Shown here: one piece after another, positions 41,453 to 50,357 of the stretch
How positions within the stretch are numbered: position 1 is the stretch's first letter
Layout: each line of letters opens with the position of its first letter
DNA from: Prasinococcaceae sp. CCMP 1430
Lineage: Eukaryota > Prasinodermophyta > Palmophyllophyceae > Prasinococcales > Prasinococcaceae
Assembly (NCBI GenBank): GCA_013416795.1
Contig: RQSC01000152.1
Coordinates: forward strand, 4,150 to 68,149
Length of the DNA stretch: 64,000 bases
Direction: 5' to 3'
Program-made: the position numbers and the translations under genes
Notes under the pieces: generated by a model
The model's database searches: none
What the model was told of the DNA's origin: nothing
The model's input: the letters and a program-made list of their open reading frames with translations, nothing else

Positions 41453-44400
41453 TTACTGCTCCGTGCCTGTGCCAGCCGCGTCCTGCAGGCAAGCAGCAAA
41501 CGCAGCGGCAGCCTCGGCGACGTGCGCCGACGGGTGTCCCTCGAGTTCGCGAGCAAGCGGCGCGAGCGGCGCCAGCTTATCGGTCGTATCGGCGCCCCGC
41601 CGAAGCAGCGCGGCGGCGATTGCGAGTGCGGGCTCCAAAAAAGGCTCGACTGTGTTCGTGGCGGCGTACTCGAGCACTCCGGCGACGGCAGCTGACGCCT
41701 GGAGCGACACAAGCTCGGTCGTCGGCAGCTCCGACTCATCCAGCTGCAGCACATGGCGAACCAACTTGATGTTGTGAACGTTGCACAGCATCGACGACAC
41801 GCTGAGGAAGCTCACGAAGTGGGGGATCAGCCCCGAGCGGGCGGCAGCCACCGCGTAACGCGCCGCGTCGCGCTCCATCAGCGAGCCAAGCAGCTTGAGC
41901 GTACAGAGCGGGATAGGCTCCTCGTCGGAGAGCAGGTCCGAGTATACTGGGCCCAGTCGCAGTACGCATGCGTCTGCGACTTCACGCGCGTACGCATCGT
42001 ACGTCCCTGGCGTCGACAGGATAGGGCCGAGGAGGTCCCCGATGGTGCGCAACGCCTGAAATCTGAGCTCACTCACAGAGCCGCCAGCCACAGCGTCCGC
42101 CAGGGGTGGCAACAGCCTTGAGGTGACGGCCGCAGCGCGCTCCAGCAGAAGGTCGGGCTGCGACGCGCACGCCTCGACTGTCTGCAGAAGGCAGGTTGCG
42201 AACTCCAGCGGTACCGACGACGGCGAGAACACTCCACCCGACACCCTCGGAGCGAGCGTCAACCGCACGAGCTCGCCGAGCTTGTCGATGAGCGCGTCGT
42301 TCGCCGCCTGGACACGAAGCGATGCCGATCCGACGACGAAAAGCACCGCGGGAAAGAGAGCCAGTGCTCCACCCCCTCTGGACTGGTTCTGCTGCGACTG
42401 TGTCCGTCGTTTTCGCAGCTCACTGACCGTGGAGTCGATGATCGCAGTGGCTGTGCTCACGCATTCAGCCTGCAGCGCGCGTAGAGCGTCTGCGCCATAG
42501 TCGTTTCCCATAAAGGACGAGTCTGCGGCAAGGCGGTCAAGCGTCGGCAACAGCCGTGACGCGCACGCTTGTCGCAGCGCGCGAGGGGAGCGGCTGACCA
42601 GCAGGAGGAGCGCGAGGCACGCCTTGCCACGCAGCACGACCGCCGATTGCTCGAGGCACGCAAGTAGAGGCGGCAGAAGCAATCGCTCCTCTGTAACGGT
42701 AAGCACGATGGCCGGCCGGCCGGCCTCACCACTGGAGGTGTCCATGAGTGCCACGCAGGCAATCGACGCCATAGCCTGCGAAGCTCGACCCTGAGGGTCT
42801 GCTACGCCACGCGCCAGCAGCTTCGCTCCACCGCTGTGTCGCATGACGCCGGCGGCAAGTCCGCGGCGCTGACGCAATACCCTTGCAAGCGCACCCGCCA
42901 CCGTTGCCCGCAGCTGCTCCGAGCGGCAGGTGCTGTACAGCGACGCGAGGTTCGTGGCCATTTCGACGGTCGATACCCGCGTGGGCCACTCGCCGGTGCC
43001 AGAGGCGACATTCTCGATGGTTTTCGCAGCGTAATGCGCTGCGACTTCGTCCTCGCCGGGCCGCAGCAGCTGCGTCATGGCGCCGACCACCTCATGGGGT
43101 ATGTGCCACGGGCTCGGCCTTACGCGACCACTGTTGCCAGCACCACTGACCATGCCTGCCTCCTGCGCTTGCGTCGCCACGTAGAAGAGTAGCTCGCCCA
43201 ACGCAGCCATCGCTCGCCTCTTGAGGCGTTCGTCGCGCTCGCCAAGAGCCTCGGTAAGCGCCTCCGCGACGCCAGATTGTGCGAGCTCCTCGGCGATGTA
43301 GGTGGCGTGGCGCAGGAGCGTGCCCATCACCGCCGCCAGCCGAGCTCGAAGGGCAGGTGATTTAGCGGATCGCAGGATGCGCACGAGGAGGCCCATGAGC
43401 GAGCTATTGATGAGCACGTTGGCTGCCGATTGGTTGGAGCAGAGCGTCTCAAAGTAGCAAAGAGAGTTCAACCGCTCCTGAAGCGGCACCGATCCGCTAA
43501 GCGAGCGATACACCTGCGTGAGGAAGTCCTCCAGCTCTGGCTGGGCCATCGCCAGCATCTCATCAAGCGCTGATGCGCGAAATGGGAGGAGCCGCCGGTC
43601 GTACGTTGGCTCGGCCACCTTCTCGATGCGACGGTTGTGCACGATGGGTTTGACAGCCTGATCACTACGATGCCACAAAAGCTCCTCGACCACGCTTGCA
43701 GCCGAACATGTACGGGCCTCTGACCCCTGCGGAGTCGAGTCCTCACCGACAGCGTGCTCTCCATCCTGAGCGCCATTTGCCAGATCGCCAGCCGCTTTGT
43801 CGTGGCCATTGCTGCCAACGGAAAGGGGTCCATCTGGAGCAACTGCAGACTCCCATGGTCCAGACCTGCGCGACCTCGACGTGCGGCCGAACGCTGATGC
43901 ATCAGGCTCATCTGCCGAGATATCCGTCGGAGCGACATCGTCAGCACCGTCCTCGCCGGGCGTAGTACGGTCTGCTCCTGCCGAATTTGCATGGTCCACC
44001 ACACCCGCGGAGATTTTGTTGTTCGCCTCCCCCCCGCCGCCGACACCCGTCTCAAAGTTCAGCTCCGTTTCTGTGTCGCTGAGGGCAACATCGCCGTCGT
44101 TGTCATCGTGGCCGAAGGCGGACTTGCCAGGGGCGTGCCCCTGAACAGCATTCCCGCCCGCCTTGCCAAGGTAGCCCTCCACCTCCTCGTCGTCCTGATT
44201 GTCGCGCGCGGCTATGCTCAGTCGTAGCACGTCAACGTCACTGGTGCGCCGCGCGACACTCGCCCGCGCGGTGCTCGTCCTAGCCGCGTTCTCCTTGTCG
44301 ACCTGATCGACGCCGCCTGCCAACGCATGGCCTGCGTTCCGGCTGACAGGCGCATCCACCGCATGCTGTTCGAGTTTGTGCACGGCTTTGGTGCCGCTTG

Positions 44401-45313
44401 TGCCCTCAACGCCCGCTGCCCCACGACCATCGGGGGCGGTGACTGCCGCTGCCAGCCTCGACTTTCGGAGGAATGCCTCGAACGCCGGCTGCGCTGGCAG
44501 CTTGCGTTCGTGCAGTGGCACGCGCCAAACGGGGTGCACGCGAACCTCACTCCAACCGATGCGTTTCGCTGGGTCCTTCTCCAGCAGCTTTGAGACTAGG
44601 TCAACGAGGGCAGGCGACGTGCCCTCGGGCAGGGGTGGCGTCTCGTCGTCAAGAATCATCGCGACCAATTTCTGGAAGGAGGAGTCGACGAAGGGTGGCG
44701 TTCCCGTCACGCACTCGTAGATGACGCAGCCGAGCGCCCACAGGTCGCTTGCGAAAGAGTGGAATGAGCCGTCGGCGAATAGCTCGGGCGCCATATAGCA
44801 CGGGGCGCCGCGCCCCGTGCCATGCTTTGCCGCCGGTCCTGCGCCTCCCCGCGCGGCCGCGCGCTCGATGTCCGTGAGGCGCAGCGCGTTCCCGAAGTCG
44901 CACAGCTTGAGGCGACCATCCTCGTCGAGCAGCACGTTGGACGGCCTGAGCGCCACGTACACGATACCCTGCGAGTGCAGGAAATACAACGCGTCGGCGA
45001 GCCCACGGCCGAAGTCGTGCACGGAGGCCTCGGGCAGCACCCCGTCCTGCTTGAGCAGTGTCGACATGTCGCCTCCCACGCAGTACTCCAGGATGAGCCA
45101 AAGGTGGTTGGACGTCTCGTACCATGCGTGGAATCGCAGCACCGCCTCGTGGCGCAGCGCGTGCAAGATGCGCACCTCCTGCAGCACCCGCGCCTTTTGC
45201 GACTTGTCGACCGACTTGACCGCGTAGTACTGGATCGTCTTCTTGCGCCTCGACTTGTACACGACGGAGTGCTTGCCACGACCGATCTGCTCGTAGATGT
45301 GGAAGTTATTCAT
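41453..45313 (-). CDS. RUNKEL/ULK4-type protein pseudokinase with ARM-like repeats
   Basis: 1286 residues in one exon from the ATG at 45313. The kinase domain (residues 4-255) starts MNNFHIYEQIGRGKHSVVYK and keeps the Gly loop, K33 (YYAVKSV), E46 and D139FG. The catalytic loop reads IVYVALRPSNVLL, with A121 where the HRD aspartate belongs. The rest is an acidic linker (about 300-620), then helical repeats of ARM/HEAT type to the end. Organisation and N-terminus match plant RUNKEL and animal ULK4, which act on microtubules in cytokinesis or cilia and are thought to be catalytically poor. A scaffold role is inferred. Confidence 0.88.
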   Translation of the reverse strand: MNNFHIYEQIGRGKHSVVYKSRRKKTIQYYAVKSVDKSQKARVLQEVRILHALRHEAVLRFHAWYETSNHLWLILEYCVGGDMSTLLKQDGVLPEASVHDFGRGLADALYFLHSQGIVYVALRPSNVLLDEDGRLKLCDFGNALRLTDIERAAARGGAGPAAKHGTGRGAPCYMAPELFADGSFHSFASDLWALGCVIYECVTGTPPFVDSSFQKLVAMILDDETPPLPEGTSPALVDLVSKLLEKDPAKRIGWSEVRVHPVWRVPLHERKLPAQPAFEAFLRKSRLAAAVTAPDGRGAAGVEGTSGTKAVHKLEQHAVDAPVSRNAGHALAGGVDQVDKENAARTSTARASVARRTSDVDVLRLSIAARDNQDDEEVEGYLGKAGGNAVQGHAPGKSAFGHDDNDGDVALSDTETELNFETGVGGGGEANNKISAGVVDHANSAGADRTTPGEDGADDVAPTDISADEPDASAFGRTSRSRRSGPWESAVAPDGPLSVGSNGHDKAAGDLANGAQDGEHAVGEDSTPQGSEARTCSAASVVEELLWHRSDQAVKPIVHNRRIEKVAEPTYDRRLLPFRASALDEMLAMAQPELEDFLTQVYRSLSGSVPLQERLNSLCYFETLCSNQSAANVLINSSLMGLLVRILRSAKSPALRARLAAVMGTLLRHATYIAEELAQSGVAEALTEALGERDERLKRRAMAALGELLFYVATQAQEAGMVSGAGNSGRVRPSPWHIPHEVVGAMTQLLRPGEDEVAAHYAAKTIENVASGTGEWPTRVSTVEMATNLASLYSTCRSEQLRATVAGALARVLRQRRGLAAGVMRHSGGAKLLARGVADPQGRASQAMASIACVALMDTSSGEAGRPAIVLTVTEERLLLPPLLACLEQSAVVLRGKACLALLLLVSRSPRALRQACASRLLPTLDRLAADSSFMGNDYGADALRALQAECVSTATAIIDSTVSELRKRRTQSQQNQSRGGGALALFPAVLFVVGSASLRVQAANDALIDKLGELVRLTLAPRVSGGVFSPSSVPLEFATCLLQTVEACASQPDLLLERAAAVTSRLLPPLADAVAGGSVSELRFQALRTIGDLLGPILSTPGTYDAYAREVADACVLRLGPVYSDLLSDEEPIPLCTLKLLGSLMERDAARYAVAAARSGLIPHFVSFLSVSSMLCNVHNIKLVRHVLQLDESELPTTELVSLQASAAVAGVLEYAATNTVEPFLEPALAIAAALLRRGADTTDKLAPLAPLARELEGHPSAHVAEAAAAFAACLQDAAGTGTEQ

Positions 45314-46116
45314 GGCGACCGCCGCGCTGCCGCGGCCTGGCGCCGGCTGCGCGGGGCCAACCCGCCTCGCGGAACGCCGCGAGGCGCCCTGCTCGGCGCG
45401 CTCGGCGCGCGCACAGTGGTTCCCCCCCCCCTCTTCCCTGCTCTCTCTCCCGTCCCTCAAAACCCGAGGTTGGGCATTCCCCCCATTCCTGAGCACCATC
45501 ACGTAGCACCTGCCCTCCGCACCGCCGCACGCAGCAGCAGCGCACGCGCAAACACGGCGCGAACGTCGCAGCCACCCCCGGGATGACCCCCCGCTAATCC
45601 CGGTCTTTTCTACAATCACCCCTATATAAATAGTGGATCATCTGGGGCTCTCTCTGGCTCGTTCACCTGGTCAGCGAATTGGCAGTTTGAAAATGGCTGG
45701 GCGGTGTGTCTCTCGACGGCCTGTCTGTCTCACCATCAGCAACACCTACAGTATCGTAGAGTCCAAAGAGATCTGTGTGGTATCAATGAACCACGGGAGA
45801 GTATTCGTCGCGCTCAGACGTGGATATCAGAATGCATGCGAAACGGGACGTGGCGCAGCAGGCCGCCAGAGCGCGCAGCGCTGCGCTGTTGTGGATTGCC
45901 CCAGCCTGCGCCCGCGGTGGCAGGAGAAGGGGGGGCAGGGACTGCGTCAGAGCGCACGCGGGAGGCGGCCTGGGGCTCTTCTGTTCCGTGGCCCCGCGCG
46001 GTGGGTCTCCTCGCCCGTCCGCCTAGCGGCCGCTGCGGACGCGTGTGTGGCGATGTTGGGGGGGGTCGCGCGCCGCTGCGCGGCGGCGGCGGCAGCGGCG
46101 ACGGCGGCGGCAGGAC
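45314..46116. promoter_or_regulatory. Divergent region with TATA box
   Basis: About 800 bp between the pseudokinase and EF-Ts starts. CCTATATAAATAG at 45621-45633 is a canonical TATA context on the plus strand, unusual in this GC-rich window. It lies 490 bp before the EF-Ts ATG, so it may drive a transcript with a long leader. No gene is recognised between. Confidence 0.4.
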
Positions 46117-47247
46117 ATGGGCGAGGGGAGAGCCTCGGCTGCGGCCGCGGGTGCGGGCGCCAAGGCGGCGGCGATCCGCGCGCTGCGCGAGCGCACGGGC
46201 GCAGGCATGATGGACGTCAAGAAGGCGCTCGAGGCTGCAGGCTGGGACGAGGAGGTGCGGGCCGGGGCACCCTGCCCCCGCGTGGCGCTGGGCCATGCCG
46301 CGCAGAGCGCAACGTTCCCCCACACAACCCAAGCCCGACCAGCGACGCACGCGCGCTGCGAGCGCCTGACACGCGCTGTCGATCTCAAATGTGCCCTCCC
46401 TCGTCCTCCCGCGCGACTGCAGGCGGCCGCGGATGCGCTGCGCGCCAAGGGGCTCGCCAAGGCTGCGAAGAAAGCCGGTCGCACCGCGATGGAGGGCCTC
46501 GTGGGCGTAGCGCTGTCTGACGACGCTGGCGCAGCCGCGCTCGTCGAGATCAACAGCGAGACGGACTTCGTCGCGCGCAATGAACGCTTCCAGATTCTCG
46601 TCGGGCGAGTCGCGGCAGCGGCGCTCGCTGAGGGCACTGCTGGTGACGTGCCCGCGCGGCGCAGCGCGGCCACAGGTTCCATGGAGCTCGATGTGGAAGC
46701 GCTGCTCGGCAGGCCAGACGGCACGGATGGCGATCTCAAGATGACTGTCACCGAAGTGGCTGCCGCGTGCGGCGAAAATGTGCGCGTGCGCCGCGCGTCG
46801 CTGGTGCTCGCGCCGCCGGGTGGCCACGTGGCCGTGTACATGCACAATTCGCCAGCCGGTGCCACCGCGCTAGGCCAGATGGGCGGCGCCGTGGCGGTCG
46901 CGCCTGGTGCCAACGCCGACGAGGCCGCGCGCATTGCAATGCACGCGGTCGCTGCGCGCCCGGCGTATCTTAACCGTGCATCGGTGCCCCCTGAGGACCT
47001 CGAGCGGGAGCGCGCTGTCCTCTCGGAGCAGGCACTCGCCAGCGGCAAGCCGGCCAACGTTGTCGAGAAGATGGTCGCCGGGAGGCTCAACAAGTTCTAC
47101 GAGGAGCACGCGCTCGCCGAGCAAAAGCTCGTGATGGACGACAAGATGTCCGTCAAGAAGGCGCTCGGTGCCGACGATGCGCTTTGCAGCTTTGCGCGCC
47201 TCCAGGTCGGCGAGGGGATGTCCGCGCTCGACGAGGAGGAGGCGTGA
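46117..47247 (+). CDS. TSFM: Elongation factor Ts (organellar)
   Basis: Exons 46117-46254 and 46423-47247, with a 168-bp GTGCGG...GCAG intron that is divisible by three and has no in-frame stop. The protein is 320 residues. EF-Ts signatures are the N-terminal UBA-like AAAIRALRERTGAGMMDVKK, KKALEAAGWDEE joined to AADALRAKGLAKAAKK, LVEINSETDFVARNERF, and VYMHNSPAGATALGQMGGAV, with a GKPANVVEKMVAGRLNKF motif and the closing FARLQVGEGM. It exchanges nucleotide on EF-Tu in mitochondria or plastid. A possible presequence starting at 46053 is one base out of frame behind a run of eight G, so the true N-terminus may be hidden by a length error there. Confidence 0.92.
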   Translation: MGEGRASAAAAGAGAKAAAIRALRERTGAGMMDVKKALEAAGWDEEVRAGAPCPRVALGHAAQSATFPHTTQARPATHARCERLTRAVDLKCALPRPPARLQAAADALRAKGLAKAAKKAGRTAMEGLVGVALSDDAGAAALVEINSETDFVARNERFQILVGRVAAAALAEGTAGDVPARRSAATGSMELDVEALLGRPDGTDGDLKMTVTEVAAACGENVRVRRASLVLAPPGGHVAVYMHNSPAGATALGQMGGAVAVAPGANADEAARIAMHAVAARPAYLNRASVPPEDLERERAVLSEQALASGKPANVVEKMVAGRLNKFYEEHALAEQKLVMDDKMSVKKALGADDALCSFARLQVGEGMSALDEEEA

Positions 47248-47351
47248 GGCGCGCCGTGACCGATTTTTCCTTGCGCATGGCGCTCGAGCAGATTCGCTCC
47301 CGCGAGCGCCATTTGCCAACTACTAATACAAAGCCCTTACTCGCTGTCCGG

Positions 47352-48158
47352 CTAGCTAGAGTCGGTGTGGGCACCGGCGTTAGCCTGCTTCCACGTGATG
47401 GCCTCGATGAGGTTGGCGGCGGCGTGCGCGACCGCTGCGGACATGATCGAGCCGCTCGCGAGCGCCGCCACACCATATGCAGCGCCTGCCGCGCCAGCGA
47501 ACGCTGCGAACGCCGCGTTGCGGCCGCCATTGTTGTGGAGCACGCCAAACACCGCTGCGGCGACCAGCACGCCGCGCATGTCTGCTCCCACCGCAGGCAT
47601 GAGCGCGCCGCGGAACAGGAGCTCCTCCGCCAGCCCGGGTAGACACGCCACCACCACTGCGTCCACCGCCGACAGAGGCGTGAGCACCTGTGTGAGTGAG
47701 CGCTCCGACGCGGCCGCGTAATCGGGCACCGACGCTTTCACGGCACGGCGCGACACCGTCACCAACGTGGCGGCTGCGACCCCCACTCCGAGCACCACCG
47801 CCGTGTTGGACTCGCCAAGCCCCAGCGCGACGTCATGCGTATCCCCCAGCGCGGGCACGCCCTTGGCATATGCGAGGTGCCCCCCCTCCCGCAGCAGCGC
47901 GCCCAGCACTGACAGCGTTGCGCAGCTCGACAGGCACGCCTCGACCACCCGTTCGCGGCCCACAGCCGGCAGCGCGTCGGGGTCATCGAGGCCACCGCTT
48001 TCCGCTTCGGCCGCTTTGCCTGTTTTGGCGGGGGAGTTCGGCACGGCGGCCTCATCGGCCTGGGCGGGCGCTTCGCTTGCGCCGCTGGCGCCGCCCCCGC
48101 TCCCGCCGCCACCGCCGCCGCCGCCGCCGCCAAAGCCCCCCCCNCACATGCCAGACAC
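47352..48158 (-). CDS. CAAX protease/bacteriocin-processing (CPBP) family membrane protein
   Basis: 268 residues in the open frame, with an undetermined residue at position 5 from the N at 48144; the 5' end is unreliable. After a Gly-rich start there are several membrane helices. The CPBP motifs are complete: A-EE-LLFRG (E178, E179, R183), FGVLHNNGGRN (H208) and VAHAAANLIEA (H245). The family includes prenyl-protein proteases and plastid proteins of unknown substrate; a plastid role is likely for a photosynthetic cell but not shown. The gene is head to head with the next one, and both lose their expected starts at the same N. Confidence 0.8.
   Translation of the reverse strand: MSGMXGGGFGGGGGGGGGGSGGGASGASEAPAQADEAAVPNSPAKTGKAAEAESGGLDDPDALPAVGRERVVEACLSSCATLSVLGALLREGGHLAYAKGVPALGDTHDVALGLGESNTAVVLGVGVAAATLVTVSRRAVKASVPDYAAASERSLTQVLTPLSAVDAVVVACLPGLAEELLFRGALMPAVGADMRGVLVAAAVFGVLHNNGGRNAAFAAFAGAAGAAYGVAALASGSIMSAAVAHAAANLIEAITWKQANAGAHTDSS
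48144..48144. other. Single ambiguous base N
   Basis: Lies between the CPBP gene and the following plus-strand gene, beside a C-run and a duplicated CACATGCCAGACA unit (48147-48186). Both neighbouring genes have abrupt, poor N-termini, which fits missing sequence. Confidence 0.5.
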
Positions 48159-48207
48159 ATACGACTACCACATGCCAGACATATACAACCAAACTCCACA
48201 CTGAGAC

Positions 48208-48795
48208 ATGAGACATACCGTACATTCATGCTTGACGACTTCGCTTCATGCAACCAATACGCATCCTTTTGAACCTTCGGCGGGGGACGGCGGGTTGTGC
48301 GAGGTGGCTGCGGCGGTCCGCGCGCACGTCGCCGAGCTGCAGGGGCTGGACATGCCCGCAGAGGAGGTGCGCCTGCTGCTCCTTGCGACGCCGCCGCTCG
48401 GCGCGGACTACGGCGGCCTCGCGCTACAGGCGGCGTACGGCGTGGCTATGGGCGCTGGGGAGGGCGATGACGTACCAGCACTCGCCGGCGCTCTCGACGC
48501 CGAGGGCGTGGGCTCAGGCGAGCTCGTTGCCGTCGAGAGCATGCTCGCGCAGCTGGTGCGAGACCGCCGTGAGGTCATTGAGAGCGAGGAAGCGCAGGCA
48601 GTCGACACGCCTCTGCTCAACAATGCTGTCGTCGACTCCCTCGACCTCGACGAGGAGCAGAAGCAATCGCTCTTCCCGCTGGTGCAGTCGATCTTCGACA
48701 AGGGTTATGCCGTCGCAGTTTGGTCGGGCGTCCTGGGCGCTGTGGGGTTCATCACGCTGATGAATAACCTGATCATGAGTTCGCGCCCTCAGTGA
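48208..48795 (+). CDS. Unknown protein with C-terminal membrane helix
   Basis: 195 residues from the ATG at 48208; the first ~27 residues look unnatural and the gene is probably cut at the N at 48144. The body is helical (AAAVRAHVAELQGLDMPAEE, LVAVESMLAQLVRDRREVIE), then DEEQKQSLFPLVQSIFDKG and a membrane helix AVAVWSGVLGAVGFITLMNN. No family is recognised. TGTAA follows the stop by about 53 bp (48848-48852). Confidence 0.5.
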   Translation: MRHTVHSCLTTSLHATNTHPFEPSAGDGGLCEVAAAVRAHVAELQGLDMPAEEVRLLLLATPPLGADYGGLALQAAYGVAMGAGEGDDVPALAGALDAEGVGSGELVAVESMLAQLVRDRREVIESEEAQAVDTPLLNNAVVDSLDLDEEQKQSLFPLVQSIFDKGYAVAVWSGVLGAVGFITLMNNLIMSSRPQ

Positions 48796-48898
48796 CCGAG
48801 GGCGGGGCGCGCGAGGCGTTGATCGGTGACGAGACCACGTGCCCACATGTAATTTGACCGTAGCCAAGGGGCGCGAGAGTGTACTGCGTGGTTGTCTC

Positions 48899-48938
48899 TA
48901 GCTAGCTCTAGCGAGAGGGTCTCTCTACTAGCTAGCTG
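48899..48938. repeat. Imperfect stem-loop of CTAGCTAG units
   Basis: AGCTAGCTCTAGCGAGAG and a nearly complementary right arm enclose a three-base loop, ending 30-40 bp before a possible minus-strand stop. The same CTAGCTAG core recurs at other gene ends in the window. Confidence 0.5.
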
Positions 48939-49150
48939 GCCTCAGCAAACTGTTGGAGAGCGAGCGCCCACACGCGGCGCAGCAACACGACGTCCAGTGG
49001 CGCGGGCGTGTCGACATCCTTGAGGTCCATTGTCGCGAGCAGCTTTTGGAGTACTCGTCGAGCACATCTCCATCCAAATTCCCTGCGCTTGGGAAGAATG
49101 ATGAGCAAACGTGGCGTTTCGCGCACCGGAGCTCGTGGTGGTTCCCCGAG
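48932..49150 (-). CDS. Possible orphan 3' exon
   Basis: A short minus-strand frame ends in a TAG at 48932 and reads like real protein over 60 residues (RRVLQKLLATMDLKDVDTPA, LDVVLLRRVWALALQQF). No upstream exon or family could be found. It may be the 3' end of a gene broken or not assembled, or a chance open frame opposite the GNAT gene region. Confidence 0.25.
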   Translation of the reverse strand, partial: LGEPPRAPVRETPRLLIILPKRREFGWRCARRVLQKLLATMDLKDVDTPAPLDVVLLRRVWALALQQFAEAS

Positions 49151-49342
49151 AGCTGGCGCTTACACGCGCTGCCTGCAGCCGGATGCAGCACTTAGGGAGC
49201 GCCGCGGGCGCACGCGCAGGCGCAGGTGCAGGGAAGAGGTGCGGCGCCTCGCGGGGGCGAGCCACAGCGTAGCGTGACACGGCGTGGCGCAGGTCACTAA
49301 CGCGGGACGACGTGAGCACGGGCGCGCGGCGGGGGTGGGTGG

Positions 49343-49362
49343 GGAGAGGGGGGGGGGGGGAA

Positions 49363-49414
<52 letters not shown>
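49343..49414. repeat. G-rich leader including a 52-base G run
   Basis: G13, AA, then G52 (49363-49414), directly upstream of the GNAT ATG at 49438. The run is on the coding strand and would lie in the transcript leader if transcribed. Confidence 0.8.
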
Positions 49415-49416
<2 letters not shown>

Positions 49417-49437
49417 AAGAGACCACGGATAGCGGCG

Positions 49438-50271
49438 ATGGCGGCAGTGGCGCCGGCCGCGATGACGATGGCGATGTCCGCCGGCCCCGGCGGCAGCCGC
49501 GACGCGTCCGCTGGCGTGCGCGTGGAGGTGCTCACACCGGCTCGCTTCGAGGGCGCGGCGAAGGTCTTCAACGACTTCATGTCGCGCGGTAAGGGAGGGT
49601 GCGTTGGGCTCTGCCCGTACTCGTGGTGCCCGATGTCGACCGATGACTTCAGCAAGCTGTACAGAGAGTACCCTGACACGCTCTCGACGACGGCTGTGGC
49701 CGTGCGCGAGGCGGATGACGCCGTGGTCGGCACTATTCGCCTATCCGTGTATGGCCAACCACGCAGCAGCGGAGATGAGGAGATACACAAGCTGAAACCT
49801 GGCGAGGTATGCGCTGTCAGCCTCCGTGCTTGGGCGCTGACTTCATGATGCCTCCGCGCCCGTCGCTTTGGCCTAGCTAGACTTCCTGCGATGGTTGCGC
49901 ATTGAGATAGTGTACAGTACTGTACTGTATATGTGCAGCACTGACAGGGTTGGCCGTGCCGCCCACCTCGACGCGGCTTGACACAGGCCTACATCGAGAG
50001 CGCGGCCGTTCTTCCAGCGGCGCGTGGCGCTGGCATCGGCACGAGGTTCCTGCACTGGTGTGAGGACGTGGCGAGGCAGCGAGGCGCTACAGTCCTCACG
50101 CTCGCAGTCGTGAACGGAAACCCTGCCCGGCGGCTCTACGAGCGCTTCGGCTTCGTGGAAAGGCCTGAGGATAGATGCGAGAGCTGCGTTGGCGCGTATT
50201 ACAGCGCTTGCTTGATCGGCCTGCCGCATGGTCGCTGTGGTGCCGCGGTCATGGAGAAGGAGCTCGCATAA
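49438..50271 (+). CDS. GNAT-family N-acetyltransferase
   Basis: Exons 49438-49806 and 49987-50271, phase 0 across a 180-bp GTATGC...ACAG intron, encode 217 residues. The acetyl-CoA motif A is complete in exon 2: IESAAVLPAARGAGIGTRFL with R/QxxGxG/A form, then ATVLTLAVVNGNPARRLYER, and FGFVERPEDRC as motif B. Exon 1 has DDAVVGTIRLSVYG as the first strands. The substrate amine is unknown. The C-terminus (PHGRCGAAVMEKEL) is short. No targeting leader is evident. The intron contains a perfect palindrome and a CTAGCTAG motif. Confidence 0.8.
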
Positions 50272-50357
50272 GGGCCTCGAAGACCAAGCTATCAGGCGCG
50301 GGAGCTCAGAGTCGCGGCGGTGGTCACTCCATAATAAGACTCACTGGGCAAACATGT

